DNA of 64,000 nucleotides. Origin: Lachnospiraceae bacterium. GTDB taxonomy: Bacteria > Bacillota > Clostridia > Lachnospirales > Lachnospiraceae. Numbering within the stretch: position 1 is the first letter of the stretch; each line of letters opens with the position of its first letter. The stretch is taken from the NCBI GenBank assembly GCA_900751785.1, contig CAADSM010000047.1:1-64000 (forward strand). Reading direction: 5' to 3'. The position numbers were made by a program, and so were the translations under genes. The notes beneath the pieces are model-generated. The model had not been told where the DNA came from. It did not search any database and was given only the letters and a program-made list of their open reading frames with translations. This document shows, in pieces, positions 19,836 through 35,371 of this stretch.

Positions 19836-20936
19836 CTATGATTTTGCTTTGACAATTTTACAGACAATTTTGCCTGCCGTTGTTACAGTCACAGCCGCTA
19901 TGAGAGAAATGCCAAAAACTAATACGGTGAGCACAACTAAATATATAAAATCGTAGGTCACATGCGGCACATGCTCCAAGAGATAGCTGTTTACTTTTTC
20001 AGTCACTCCATATTTTCCAAGAAAAGCATTCACATATGTGTGTATGATATAGATAAGCATGGTATATGATGCGATTCGGCATATCCACGTCTTAACGCCT
20101 GCACTTTGTATACAGCTATCCAGTGCAAAACCAAATATCACGATGCATGCCGCACAGATCACTCCAAGCGAACTAAACCAAAACAGAATGCTATTATCCC
20201 CAGGATTCACTGCATATCTCTTTATCTGGATCACTGTTCTCATTATATTGACGCCCAGAAAAACCGCCGGGGCAAGTATAAGCCAGCGCTTCCTGCAGAA
20301 AAATTCCTTTTACTTATACAGGAAATATCCATATGTCACTTCAATTGATGCCGGCAGAAGAGCGCTTACAGATTTAAGGGAAAAATCGGCAAGCTGATTG
20401 GAAGCCGCATCGTTAATTACCAGAAAAAGAAACGACATAATTAAGTACGTCCTTATCCTCTTTTCCGGTTCCGCCTCCAGATAGTCGATGAACGCCTTCA
20501 AAATCGGGAAAATAAAGATCAGAAGAATATATGTATACAAATACCATAAATGACTGCCTGCCGGTACAGGATTATTCCAGGTCAATAGTGTTTTAAATAT
20601 GTTAATATACTCTTCTTTGGTATGTGTTATGCTCTGAAGCAGCGACATATCACCGAGCAGCCATCCATAAAGATAAAAGGACAGCACACTAAAAACAAGC
20701 ATAGGTATCCCTATTTTCTTCAAAGTTTTATGTCCGATTTTACTGTAGGTGTTATTAAAATAGAAAAAGCCTGTGATGATCCAGAAAACAGCAACTCCAT
20801 CGGCTACAAGACATGATATAAAGAGCCTGCTGCGGTCACATCCCATTTCGGTGAATGCCGGCAGACAGACATGTACTCCTACAACAATAAGACTGCCTAT
20901 TATTCGAGACAGTTCAACGGACGAATCCCGTTTCAT
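19836..20936 (-). pseudogene. Acyltransferase 3 family membrane protein, interrupted by an in-frame stop
   Basis: The frame encodes a multi-pass O-acyltransferase of about 366 codons, beginning MKRDSSVELSRIIGSLIVVG with the family's N-terminal RIxxSxxVVxxH-like segment and about ten hydrophobic helices. One TAA at 20310-20312 splits it after FLYK. The frame is open on both sides with no shift, and the second half continues KEFFCRKRWLILAPAVFLG. Such enzymes acetylate surface glycans. Base composition is more AT-rich than its neighbours, hinting at acquisition. It may be a true nonsense mutation or a base-calling error. SD GGGGGA precedes ATG 20936. Confidence 0.8.
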
Positions 20937-20962
20937 AAAAATCCCCCACTCTCATATGTAAT

Positions 20963-21001
20963 AAAAAAGGAGAAACCCGTTAAACGTGTTTCCCCTTTTT
21001 T
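20963..21001 (-). terminator. Terminator of the secE-nusG-rplK-rplA operon
   Basis: On the minus strand, CAAAAAAGGGGAAAC pairs with GTTTCTCCTTTTTT (one mismatch) and ends in a T-run. It sits just below the rplA stop, so rplA is the last gene of its transcript here rather than reading on into rplJ. Confidence 0.85.
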
Positions 21002-21010
21002 GTATCTGTA

Positions 21011-21703
21011 TTATGCAAGCTTCATCGGGTTAACCTTAACGCCAGGTCCCATCGTAGATGTCAGGGTCACGCTCTTAAGGAACTGTCCCTTAACGGCTGC
21101 CGGTCTTGCCTTGTTGATTGCATCAATAAGCGTCTGGAAGTTGTCCGCTAACTGCTCCTCTGTGAAGGAAGCTTTTCCAATCGGCACATGGATAATGTTT
21201 GTCTTGTCCAGTCTGTACTCAATCTTACCGGCTTTGATATCGTTGATCGCCTTTGTCACGTCCATCGTAACTGTTCCGGCCTTCGGGTTCGGCATGAGAC
21301 CTTTCGGTCCGAGCACACGTCCGAGACGCCCTACAACGCCCATCATATCCGGTGTAGCAACTACAACATCAAAGTCCAGCCATCCCTCGTTCTGGATCTT
21401 CGGGATCAGCTCGTCTCCGCCTACGAAGTCAGCGCCTGCTGCCTTTGCTTCCTCAGCCTTTGCGTCTTTTGCAAATACAAGGATGCGGACCTTCTTACCT
21501 GTTCCGTGCGGAAGAACTACCGCACCACGGATCTGCTGATCAGCGTGACGTCCGTCACATCCTGTTCTGATGTGAGCTTCGATCGTCTCATCAAACTTTG
21601 CTGTCGCTACCTTTTTCACTAATGCAACTGCTTCTTCCTTATCGTAAAGATTTCCTCTTTCGATCTGTTTCGCAGCTTCGATATATTTCTTTCCTCGTTT
21701 CAT
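21011..21703 (-). CDS. rplA: Large ribosomal subunit protein uL1
   Basis: 230 residues, standard length. It binds 23S rRNA helices at the E-site stalk and in many bacteria represses its own operon. The conserved signature ([20 protein letters not shown]) is present near residue 125. A strong AAGGAGG lies before the ATG, preceded by a structured element that is repeated before rplK. It follows rplK by 73 nt. Confidence 0.98.
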   Translation of the reverse strand: MKRGKKYIEAAKQIERGNLYDKEEAVALVKKVATAKFDETIEAHIRTGCDGRHADQQIRGAVVLPHGTGKKVRILVFAKDAKAEEAKAAGADFVGGDELIPKIQNEGWLDFDVVVATPDMMGVVGRLGRVLGPKGLMPNPKAGTVTMDVTKAINDIKAGKIEYRLDKTNIIHVPIGKASFTEEQLADNFQTLIDAINKARPAAVKGQFLKSVTLTSTMGPGVKVNPMKLA

Positions 21704-21720
21704 TTTATAATAACCTCCTT

Positions 21721-21750
21721 GTGGTATTCGCGGGATCTTGCCCCTCCCAC
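21721..21750 (-). promoter_or_regulatory. Structured leader element before rplA (possible L1 site)
   Basis: The minus strand reads GTGGGAGGGGCAAGATCCCG then CGAATACCAC, able to form an outer GTGG/CCAC helix with an inner GGGA/TCCC pairing, directly before the AAGGAGG of rplA. A near copy precedes rplK. Position and duplication suggest an autoregulatory binding site for a ribosomal protein, L1 being the natural candidate. Confidence 0.55.
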
Positions 21751-21776
21751 CTGTTTCGTGAATTTACTGTCAGTGC

Positions 21777-22202
21777 TTACTCTTCTACAACAACACCCAT
21801 GGAACGGCATGTTCCTGCTACCATGCTCATAGCCGCCTCAACTGTAGCCGCATTCAGGTCCGGCATCTTTGTCTCAGCGATCTCTTTTAACTGCTCTTTT
21901 GTGATCGTAGCAACTTTGTTCTTGTTCGGCACGCCTGAACCGGATTTGATCTTGCAGGCCTTCTTGATAAGAACTGCTGCCGGCGGTGTCTTTGTGATGA
22001 AGCTGAAGCTTCTGTCATTGTAAACAGTGATAACAACAGGAATGATCAGATCTCCCTGATCTGCCGTTCTTGCGTTAAACTGCTTTGTAAATTCAACGAT
22101 GTTCACACCGTGCTGTCCGAGTGCAGGTCCAACCGGTGGTGCCGGAGTTGCCTTGCCGGCAGGAATCTGTAATTTGATATAACCTTCTACTTTTTTTGCC
22201 AT
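21777..22202 (-). CDS. rplK: Large ribosomal subunit protein uL11
   Basis: 141 residues, standard length. It forms the GTPase-associated centre with 23S rRNA. The N-terminal signature ([20 protein letters not shown]) and a C-terminal helical rRNA-binding domain ending in SMGVVVEE are present. A good AAGGAGG precedes the ATG. It is cotranscribed with nusG and rplA. Confidence 0.98.
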   Translation of the reverse strand: MAKKVEGYIKLQIPAGKATPAPPVGPALGQHGVNIVEFTKQFNARTADQGDLIIPVVITVYNDRSFSFITKTPPAAVLIKKACKIKSGSGVPNKNKVATITKEQLKEIAETKMPDLNAATVEAAMSMVAGTCRSMGVVVEE

Positions 22203-22218
22203 TTTAAATTACCTCCTT

Positions 22219-22247
22219 GTGGTATTGGCGGGATCGCTCCCTCCCAC
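22219..22247 (-). promoter_or_regulatory. Structured leader element before rplK (possible L1 site)
   Basis: The minus strand reads GTGGGAGGGAGCGATCCCGC then CAATACCAC, nearly the same as the element before rplA, again directly upstream of ACAAGGAGGT. The shared parts are GTGGGAGGG, GATCCCGC and AATACCACAAGGAGGT. Confidence 0.55.
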
Positions 22248-22253
22248 TCATTC

Positions 22254-22772
22254 TTAATCCATTTTTTTCACTTCTGAAAAACTAAGTTCAACCGGAGTCT
22301 CTCGGCCAAACAGCTCAACATTGATAGACAGGCTCTTCTTCTGCTCGTTCATGCTCTGAACAACGCCGACCGTGCCTTCCCATGCACCGCTTAAAACGGT
22401 AATGGTGTCCCCGACTCCAAAATCAACGACTACGTCGTCCCGCTTGATGCCGAGGTTCTCCATCTCGCTGTCCTCCAGCGGGACCGGCTTGGATCCCGGT
22501 CCTACGAACCCGGTAACACCGCGGGTATTTCTGACGACATACCACGTGTCGTCGTTCATGATCATGTGGATCATAACATAGCCCGGAAGCATCTTCCTCT
22601 GGACCGTCCTCTGGACGCCGTTTTTCAATTCCACGACCTCTTCCATAGGAACGCGGACCTCAAGGATCTGATCTTCCATGTGTCGGTTCTCGATCGCCTT
22701 GTCAATGTTCGTCTTCACTTTGTTTTCATACCCGGAATAGGTATGAACCACATACCATTTTGCCTCTGACAT
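22254..22772 (-). CDS. nusG: Transcription termination/antitermination factor NusG
   Basis: 172 residues. The NGN domain (WYVVHTYSGYENKVKTNID) binds RNA polymerase, and the C-terminal KOW domain (GDTITVLSGAWEGTVGVVQ) contacts Rho, S10 or other partners. The length is normal with no insertion. It lies 25 nt after secE in the conserved secE-nusG-rplK-rplA order. Confidence 0.97.
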   Translation of the reverse strand: MSEAKWYVVHTYSGYENKVKTNIDKAIENRHMEDQILEVRVPMEEVVELKNGVQRTVQRKMLPGYVMIHMIMNDDTWYVVRNTRGVTGFVGPGSKPVPLEDSEMENLGIKRDDVVVDFGVGDTITVLSGAWEGTVGVVQSMNEQKKSLSINVELFGRETPVELSFSEVKKMD

Positions 22773-22797
22773 ACAATCACCTTTCTGCTGCGGTCAA

Positions 22798-22995
22798 CTA
22801 TTTCACCAAAAAGTCAATTCCGTATCTCAGGATCACATCGATCACTGCGATCAACGCGCCGAGTATTACGGACACTGCAACTACTGCAGTGGTCTGTCTT
22901 GCAAGCGTCTTCTTGTCCGGCCAGATAACCTTCTTAAACTCTGCCTGGAGTCCTTTGAACCAGCTCTTTTTCTGAGTTTTTGCCTTCTCAGCCAT
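22798..22995 (-). CDS. secE: Preprotein translocase subunit SecE
   Basis: 65 residues, the short single-span form usual in Bacillota. An amphipathic stretch (WFKGLQAEFKKVIWPDKKTL) precedes one membrane helix (VVAVSVILGALIAVIDVIL). SecE clamps the SecY channel. The ATG at 22995 is chosen: an upstream in-frame GTG at 23004 is only 2 nt from the SD sequence, while 22995 is 11 nt from it. Confidence 0.95.
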   Translation of the reverse strand: MAEKAKTQKKSWFKGLQAEFKKVIWPDKKTLARQTTAVVAVSVILGALIAVIDVILRYGIDFLVK

Positions 22996-23017
22996 TACTT
23001 CCACTTCCTCCCGACGA

Positions 23018-23167
23018 CTACTTCGTTTCCTTGTGCAGTGTGTGTGATTTACAGAACCGGCAGTACTTCTTAGTCTCCATGCGTTCCGGATGAGCTTTCT
23101 TATCCTTTGTCATGTTGTAATTACGGTTCTTGCATTCCGTACACTCCAATGTGATTCTTGTGCGCAC
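23018..23167 (-). CDS. rpmG: Large ribosomal subunit protein bL33
   Basis: 49 residues when started at GTG 23167 ([17 protein letters not shown]), the normal size for the family. A longer open frame exists upstream, but GAGGTG lies 6-8 nt before this GTG. Two CxxC pairs (ECTEC and YCRFC) form a zinc ribbon, so this is the zinc-containing paralogue type. It heads the secE-nusG-rplKA transcript. Confidence 0.95.
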   Translation of the reverse strand: MRTRITLECTECKNRNYNMTKDKKAHPERMETKKYCRFCKSHTLHKETK

Positions 23168-23270
23168 AACTTCCACCTCGCTTTTAAGATATTCACTACG
23201 TGTTACTGATGGTTGCGAAGCCATCTGTTTTTAGGCATAAAAAAAAGACCTAACTTCCATTCGCCGTAGT

Positions 23271-23300
23271 ATTGTACCACGCCGAGAGGATGTAAGTCAA
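23271..23300 (-). promoter_or_regulatory. Promoter of rpmG-secE-nusG-rplKA
   Basis: Minus strand: -35 TTGACT (23295-23300), 18-nt spacer, -10 TACAAT (23271-23276), predicted start near 23264, about 97 nt before the rpmG start codon. Confidence 0.75.
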
Positions 23301-23321
23301 GTCTTTTCCCATCTATTATGA

Positions 23322-24515
23322 TCAAACATGCGGTCTTTTTTCTTCCTTATGCTCCGGATCCGCCTCCGCTTCATACCGGTGCTTTTTCCCAAGCCGCTTA
23401 TACACGCTGGATCGGAACAGTGTATAGATCACGGACACGATCGGTATGAAGATCAGCATGCCCACAACGCCCATCAGGCTGCCGCCGACCGTGACCGCCG
23501 CCAGCACCCAGATGGATGGCAGCCCCACTGAGCTCCCGACTACCTTCGGATAGATAAAGTTTCCCTCGATCTGCTGCAGCACGAGGAACATGATCACGAA
23601 GATCAATGCCTGCAGAGGATCCACCATCAGGATCAGAAAAGCCCCGACAATACAGCCGATAAATGCTCCGAAAATCGGGATCAGCGCCGTAAATGCAATG
23701 AGCACGCCGACCAGGAGCGCATACGGCATATTGATGATGCTCATCACGACGAAGAACATCGTCCCCAGTATGAGAGCCTCAACGCACTGCCCCGCAAGGA
23801 AGCTTGAAAACGTCTTCGACGTCAGGGAGCATACCTCCATAACGCCCTCCACCCTTTTATCAGGGAGGAATGCATACAGCACCTTCTGCACCTGTACTCT
23901 CAGCTTTTCCTTCTGAAGGAGCACGTAGCAGGCAAACACGAAGGCGATCACAAATGTCGTTACGCCGCTCACGATCGACCCGATGGCCGACACCGTTGAG
24001 TTGAGCACATTTCCCGCCCCGTTCTGGAAGAAGGATACCGCGCTGTTCATGATCTGATCCACATCCAGGTTCAGGCTGTCCAGCCATGCCCTTACCTCGC
24101 TGTTATCGGTAAACAGCTCCTCCAAAAAACGCTGTGCCTCCGGGACAAAAGCCTGGATCGTCTTCCCCAGCGAAAGGATCGTCTTCGTCAGCTCAGGGAT
24201 CACAACGAACATGACCAGTACTACCACGCCGATCAGGACGGCAATCGTCAGCACAAGGCTGACCGGGCGCGCAAGCCTGTTCGCGATTTTCTTGTCCTTC
24301 AGATGCCGGTTATAAAATATTTTCTCTTCGAAAAAGCTCATCGGCACATTCAGGACAAACGCAATCGCGCCTCCCACCAGAAACGGTAAGACGATCCCCA
24401 GGATAAAAACGATCGCATCAAAGATCATCTTATAATTCCAAAGAGCGATCAGTATGATGATCGTAAAGAGGATCAGTTCTCTCATTTTTCTCATATTTTC
24501 TTTGTCCAGTTTCAT
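23322..24515 (-). CDS. AI-2E family transporter (UPF0118-type permease)
   Basis: 397 residues with about eight membrane helices in the family pattern: two N-terminal pairs, a soluble stretch (about 125-190) and a C-terminal block. The block contains the typical GAFIGCIVGAFLILMVDPLQ and a later GSSVGLPSIWVLAAVTVGG segment. Family members export small molecules or ions, and the role in AI-2 signalling is disputed. AGGAGG precedes the ATG. It stands alone with its own promoter. Confidence 0.92.
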   Translation of the reverse strand: MKLDKENMRKMRELILFTIIILIALWNYKMIFDAIVFILGIVLPFLVGGAIAFVLNVPMSFFEEKIFYNRHLKDKKIANRLARPVSLVLTIAVLIGVVVLVMFVVIPELTKTILSLGKTIQAFVPEAQRFLEELFTDNSEVRAWLDSLNLDVDQIMNSAVSFFQNGAGNVLNSTVSAIGSIVSGVTTFVIAFVFACYVLLQKEKLRVQVQKVLYAFLPDKRVEGVMEVCSLTSKTFSSFLAGQCVEALILGTMFFVVMSIINMPYALLVGVLIAFTALIPIFGAFIGCIVGAFLILMVDPLQALIFVIMFLVLQQIEGNFIYPKVVGSSVGLPSIWVLAAVTVGGSLMGVVGMLIFIPIVSVIYTLFRSSVYKRLGKKHRYEAEADPEHKEEKRPHV

Positions 24516-24609
24516 TTCTCCTCCTAACCGCCTGATGAAAGTGTTGCCGTTCCTTATATGCTTTTATTCCAAATCATACGTAAATATGCAATAATCAATA
24601 TGCAGATAT

Positions 24610-24638
24610 AGCATAGCATAAGTTTGAGAGGGGAACAA
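24610..24638 (-). promoter_or_regulatory. Promoter of the AI-2E transporter gene
   Basis: Minus strand: -35 TTGTTC (24633-24638), 17-nt spacer, -10 TATGCT (24610-24615). Confidence 0.55.
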
Positions 24639-24711
24639 CCTGATTCATGAAATCTTTATGATTCCTCAAATATATTTTCATTATTAAAGCAGATCTGTTC
24701 CGAACGAAAAA

Positions 24712-24755
24712 AGCTTCGGAGCACCGCGCCCGATCCGGCACGATGCTCCAAAGCT
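24712..24755 (-). terminator. Terminator after the giant beta-galactosidase gene
   Basis: An imperfect 19-bp stem (AGCTTTGGAGCATCGTGCC against GGGCGCGGTGCTCCGAAGCT) is followed on the minus strand by TTTTTTCG. Confidence 0.85.
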
Positions 24756-24764
24756 GCTGAAACC

Positions 24765-32129
<7,365 letters not shown>

Positions 32130-32132
32130 TTA

Positions 32133-32912
32133 TTATATCATGCCATGCTCCAGGCAATAATAATAAATACCGTCCTCTGCCACATGCCCGCAGATCTCGT
32201 CTGCCGCCTCCTTCAGCTGCTCAGATGCATTTTCCATCGCCACCCCTGTGCCGACAGCATGAAACATCTCGATATCATTATTTCCGTCCCCAAAAGCGAT
32301 CGCATCTGCCGCATCCAGATGGTAATACTCAAGGATCTTCCGTATTCCGCTCCCTTTTCCCGCGGCCGCCGGGATAATATCCGCCGCCCTGTCCCACCAT
32401 GCGGCAATCTTGGCGCCGCTGACATCTTTGAGCAGCTCCGGATAATCCTTCTCGCGGCACCCGAGCATAAGCTGATAGATTTCCTCCCGGTTTACTACGT
32501 CGTCAAAATCCTCTGCAACAACGAATTTCGCCTTAGAAATAGCATAGTAATCTTCCAGATCTCTATCCCTGCCATTCGAAAGCAGACGGTCCTTTGTCGC
32601 AACAGATACCGGCCTGTTGATCCCGGAAGCATTTCTGATGATCCGCTTCACATCCCCGGTCGGAATGGGACTGCTGTAAATCGTCCGCTGTCCGCTGAAG
32701 CAGTAGGACCCGTTGTATGTAAGAAACGCATCGAATTCCACGCCCGGGAAATGCGGCACCCCCATGGGTCCTCTCCCTGTCGCCAGGCAGAGAAGCATCC
32801 CTCTTTCCTTTAACCGGATCAGTGTCTCCAGCATTTTTTCTGAAATTTGTTTTCTGTCCATATCGTTCAAGGTCCCGTCAATATCAAAAAACAAAATTTT
32901 TATGTCCTTCAT
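32133..32912 (-). CDS. HAD-superfamily phosphatase, Cof type (IIB)
   Basis: 259 residues, cytosolic. Motif I is FFDIDGTLND (nucleophile Asp at residue 10), motif II is LATGRG, the Lys motif lies near AAAGKGSGI, and motif IV is AFGDGNNDIEMF. The cap domain between about 85 and 180 is the IIB type. Family members dephosphorylate sugar phosphates, pyridoxal phosphate or flavin-related compounds; substrate cannot be predicted. AAGGAGG lies before the ATG. It is a single-gene unit. Confidence 0.92.
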   Translation of the reverse strand: MKDIKILFFDIDGTLNDMDRKQISEKMLETLIRLKERGMLLCLATGRGPMGVPHFPGVEFDAFLTYNGSYCFSGQRTIYSSPIPTGDVKRIIRNASGINRPVSVATKDRLLSNGRDRDLEDYYAISKAKFVVAEDFDDVVNREEIYQLMLGCREKDYPELLKDVSGAKIAAWWDRAADIIPAAAGKGSGIRKILEYYHLDAADAIAFGDGNNDIEMFHAVGTGVAMENASEQLKEAADEICGHVAEDGIYYYCLEHGMI

Positions 32913-33152
32913 GCTTCCTCCTTCTCTCTCAGTATCCTTTAATATGTTGTCCTGTCCGCTCTCCTGCCGGGCGATCCCGGATAACGCATTGTTTCTAAGT
33001 TTATTCTTTATATCATAACATGTATGAAAGAAATTTTATATCCAGTTTCGGACAGTTAATATCATTATCCTGCCAGTTAAACAGGCAGCAAAAGCTCTGA
33101 TCGATTCCCCCCTCAGTTCTTTCAGATAAGGCGGACAGACACACAAAGCAGA

Positions 33153-33179
33153 CAGAAGCGGACATCCTGCCCGCTTCTG
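33153..33179 (-). terminator. Probable terminator of the V-ATPase operon
   Basis: Perfect 9-bp arms CAGAAGCGG / CCGCTTCTG (33153-33161, 33171-33179) lie 11 nt below the ntpD stop. The T-tract on the minus strand is weak (TCTGCTTTG). The remainder of 32913-33152 contains no recognisable gene. Confidence 0.55.
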
Positions 33180-33189
33180 CCATGCGCTT

Positions 33190-33849
33190 TTATTCTCTCT
33201 CACTGTAATGATGCGCCTCTTCGAGCATCATATCCTTCACCTTCATCAGCCGGATCTGGGTGCTTCTCTCATTCTCATCCAGCTTCATCGTGATATACTT
33301 GATATTCTCCTCCGTCTCCGGTATGATCACATGCTCAAGCGCGTTCACACGGCGCCTCGTCTTCTCGATCTCCGCCGCCATGAGCTGGCACGCCTTCTCG
33401 CACTCCGCCAGCCTTATCATATCCGGCAGGATGTCTGCAAGAGACTTCACCGCGCCGTCCAGATCGCTCGACGTAAAGGCGAATCCATAGGAATAGATAT
33501 CATTCTCATCGGCAGTCCTCGTGCTGTACTCAAAGGTCGGGATATCAACGCTCATAACGTTCTTCTCCCCGACTTCGAGCTCAACCTCCTGCTTCGGAGC
33601 CATGAGCGCTGTGTTGAGCGCCGCCTCGGACATTCCCGCCTTGGCGATGACGAAGTTCCGGTCCGCCGACTTGATCCCCGCCTCCACTCTCTTGCGCACG
33701 GTCATATTCTCCCGCACAAGGTCAAGGTACTGGCGCATCAGCTCATCCCGCTTGTCTTTTAAAAGCTTGTGTCCGCGGATCGCGGTGACACGCTTTTTCT
33801 TGAGCCTGGTCAGCTCCATCCGGGTAGGATTTACATGTTTTGCCGCCAA
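33190..33849 (-). CDS. ntpD: V-type ATPase subunit D (central stalk)
   Basis: 219 residues. The N-terminal signature (NPTRMELTRLKKKRVTAIRG) and long N- and C-terminal helices form the coiled-coil rotor shaft turning inside the A3B3 hexamer. The start codon is TTG at 33849 (SD AGGAGG 8 nt upstream). It is the last gene of the operon, 127 nt after ntpB. Confidence 0.95.
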   Translation of the reverse strand: MAAKHVNPTRMELTRLKKKRVTAIRGHKLLKDKRDELMRQYLDLVRENMTVRKRVEAGIKSADRNFVIAKAGMSEAALNTALMAPKQEVELEVGEKNVMSVDIPTFEYSTRTADENDIYSYGFAFTSSDLDGAVKSLADILPDMIRLAECEKACQLMAAEIEKTRRRVNALEHVIIPETEENIKYITMKLDENERSTQIRLMKVKDMMLEEAHHYSERE

Positions 33850-33976
33850 AGATGCCGCCTCCTTCGCTACATTCTTTTCCGTTTCCGATCATCTTCCGCC
33901 GCGCTTAAAGGGTTTCCCCTCGCAGCTTCTGGGATGATCTTTCCCGCGTCCTCCAAGGTCTTCAAGGGCCTTCCCT

Positions 33977-35371
33977 TTACTCTGCTTCGGGAGCATTCTC
34001 CTGAGGAGCGTAATATTTATCGAGGAATTTATCGTCGATACGCTTCAGCTCGGTCCTCGGGAGCATCCTGAGGAGCTTCCACCCGATATCCAGCGTCTCT
34101 TCGATCCCGCGGTCTGTCGTGTATCCCTGGGATACATACTCCCGCTCAAAAGCGTCTGCGAACTTAGCGTACATCAGGTCAATCTCGGTCAGCGCCGCCT
34201 CTCCGAGGATGACCATCAGCTCTTTCGCATCCTTGCCCCGCGCATATGCCGCGAAGAGCTGGTTCATAGTGTTAGAGTGGTCAGCCCGGGTCTTGCCCTC
34301 TCCGATTCCCTTATCCTTCAGTCGGGAGAGGGACGGGAGTACATCGATGGGCGGCATGATCCCTTTTCTGTAGAGCTCACGGCTTAAGATGATCTGCCCC
34401 TCCGTGATGTATCCGGTCAGGTCCGGGATGGGATGGGTCTTGTCGTCCTCCGGCATCGTCAGGATCGGGATCATGGTGATGCTTCCCTTCTTCCCGTTCT
34501 GCCTTCCGGCTCTCTCATAGATCGAGGCCAGGTCTGTATACATATATCCGGGATATCCGCGGCGCCCGGGCACTTCCTTGCGGGCTGCAGACACCTCGCG
34601 CAGCGCGTCCGCATAGTTTGTGATATCAGTCAGGATGACGAGCACGTGCATCTCCTTCTCGAATGCAAGATACTCCGCCGCCGTCAGCGCCATCTTCGGC
34701 GTGGCGATACGCTCGATCGCCGGGTCGTTCGCCAGATTGATAAAGAGCACGGTACGGTCCAGAGCGCCGGTCTCCCGAAAGCTCTCCACGAAGAAATTGG
34801 ATTCCTCGAACGTGATTCCCATTGCCGCGAATACAACGGCGAAGCTTTCATCCTTTCCCAGCACCTTTGCCTGTCTGGCGATCTGCGCCGCAAGCTGCGC
34901 GTGGGGAAGTCCCGACGCCGAGAAGATCGGCAGCTTCTGCCCGCGGACAAGAGTGTTCAGCCCGTCGATGGCAGAGACTCCGGTCTGGATAAATTCCTCC
35001 GGGTAGCTCCTCGCCGCCGGGTTCATGGGCAGTCCGTTGATATCCATGCGCGCGTCCGGCAGGATCTCCGGTCCCTCGTCGATGGGACGGCCGAGTCCGT
35101 CGAAGACGCGGCCGAGCATATCCTCGGATACTCCCAGCTCCATGCTCCTCCCGAGGAAACGCACCTTGCTGTTGGAAAGGTTGATCCCGGTGGAGCTCTC
35201 AAAAAGCTGTACGAGCACATCGCTTCCGTTCACCTCGAGCACCTTGCACCGCCTGGTCTCGCCGTTCGCCAGCTCGATCTCGCCCAGCTCGTCATATTTC
35301 ACGCCTTCCACGCCTTTGACAAGCATCAGCGGTCCGGCGACCTCCTGTATCGTTCTGTATTCCTTCGGCAT
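33977..35371 (-). CDS. ntpB: V-type ATPase subunit B
   Basis: 464 residues. The non-catalytic nucleotide-binding subunit alternates with A in the hexamer. Recognisable segments are [55 protein letters not shown] and [15 protein letters not shown]. As in all B subunits the P-loop is degenerate (SASGLPHAQ). The start ATG directly follows the ntpA stop (TAA-ATG), so translation is coupled. Length is standard. Confidence 0.97.
   Translation of the reverse strand: MPKEYRTIQEVAGPLMLVKGVEGVKYDELGEIELANGETRRCKVLEVNGSDVLVQLFESSTGINLSNSKVRFLGRSMELGVSEDMLGRVFDGLGRPIDEGPEILPDARMDINGLPMNPAARSYPEEFIQTGVSAIDGLNTLVRGQKLPIFSASGLPHAQLAAQIARQAKVLGKDESFAVVFAAMGITFEESNFFVESFRETGALDRTVLFINLANDPAIERIATPKMALTAAEYLAFEKEMHVLVILTDITNYADALREVSAARKEVPGRRGYPGYMYTDLASIYERAGRQNGKKGSITMIPILTMPEDDKTHPIPDLTGYITEGQIILSRELYRKGIMPPIDVLPSLSRLKDKGIGEGKTRADHSNTMNQLFAAYARGKDAKELMVILGEAALTEIDLMYAKFADAFEREYVSQGYTTDRGIEETLDIGWKLLRMLPRTELKRIDDKFLDKYYAPQENAPEAE

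Noticed and set aside
20963..21001. Hairpin considered as an insertion-element end next to the acyltransferase
   Set aside because: Its position below rplA and the T-run on the minus strand make it an ordinary terminator; no matching repeat was seen at the other end of the island.
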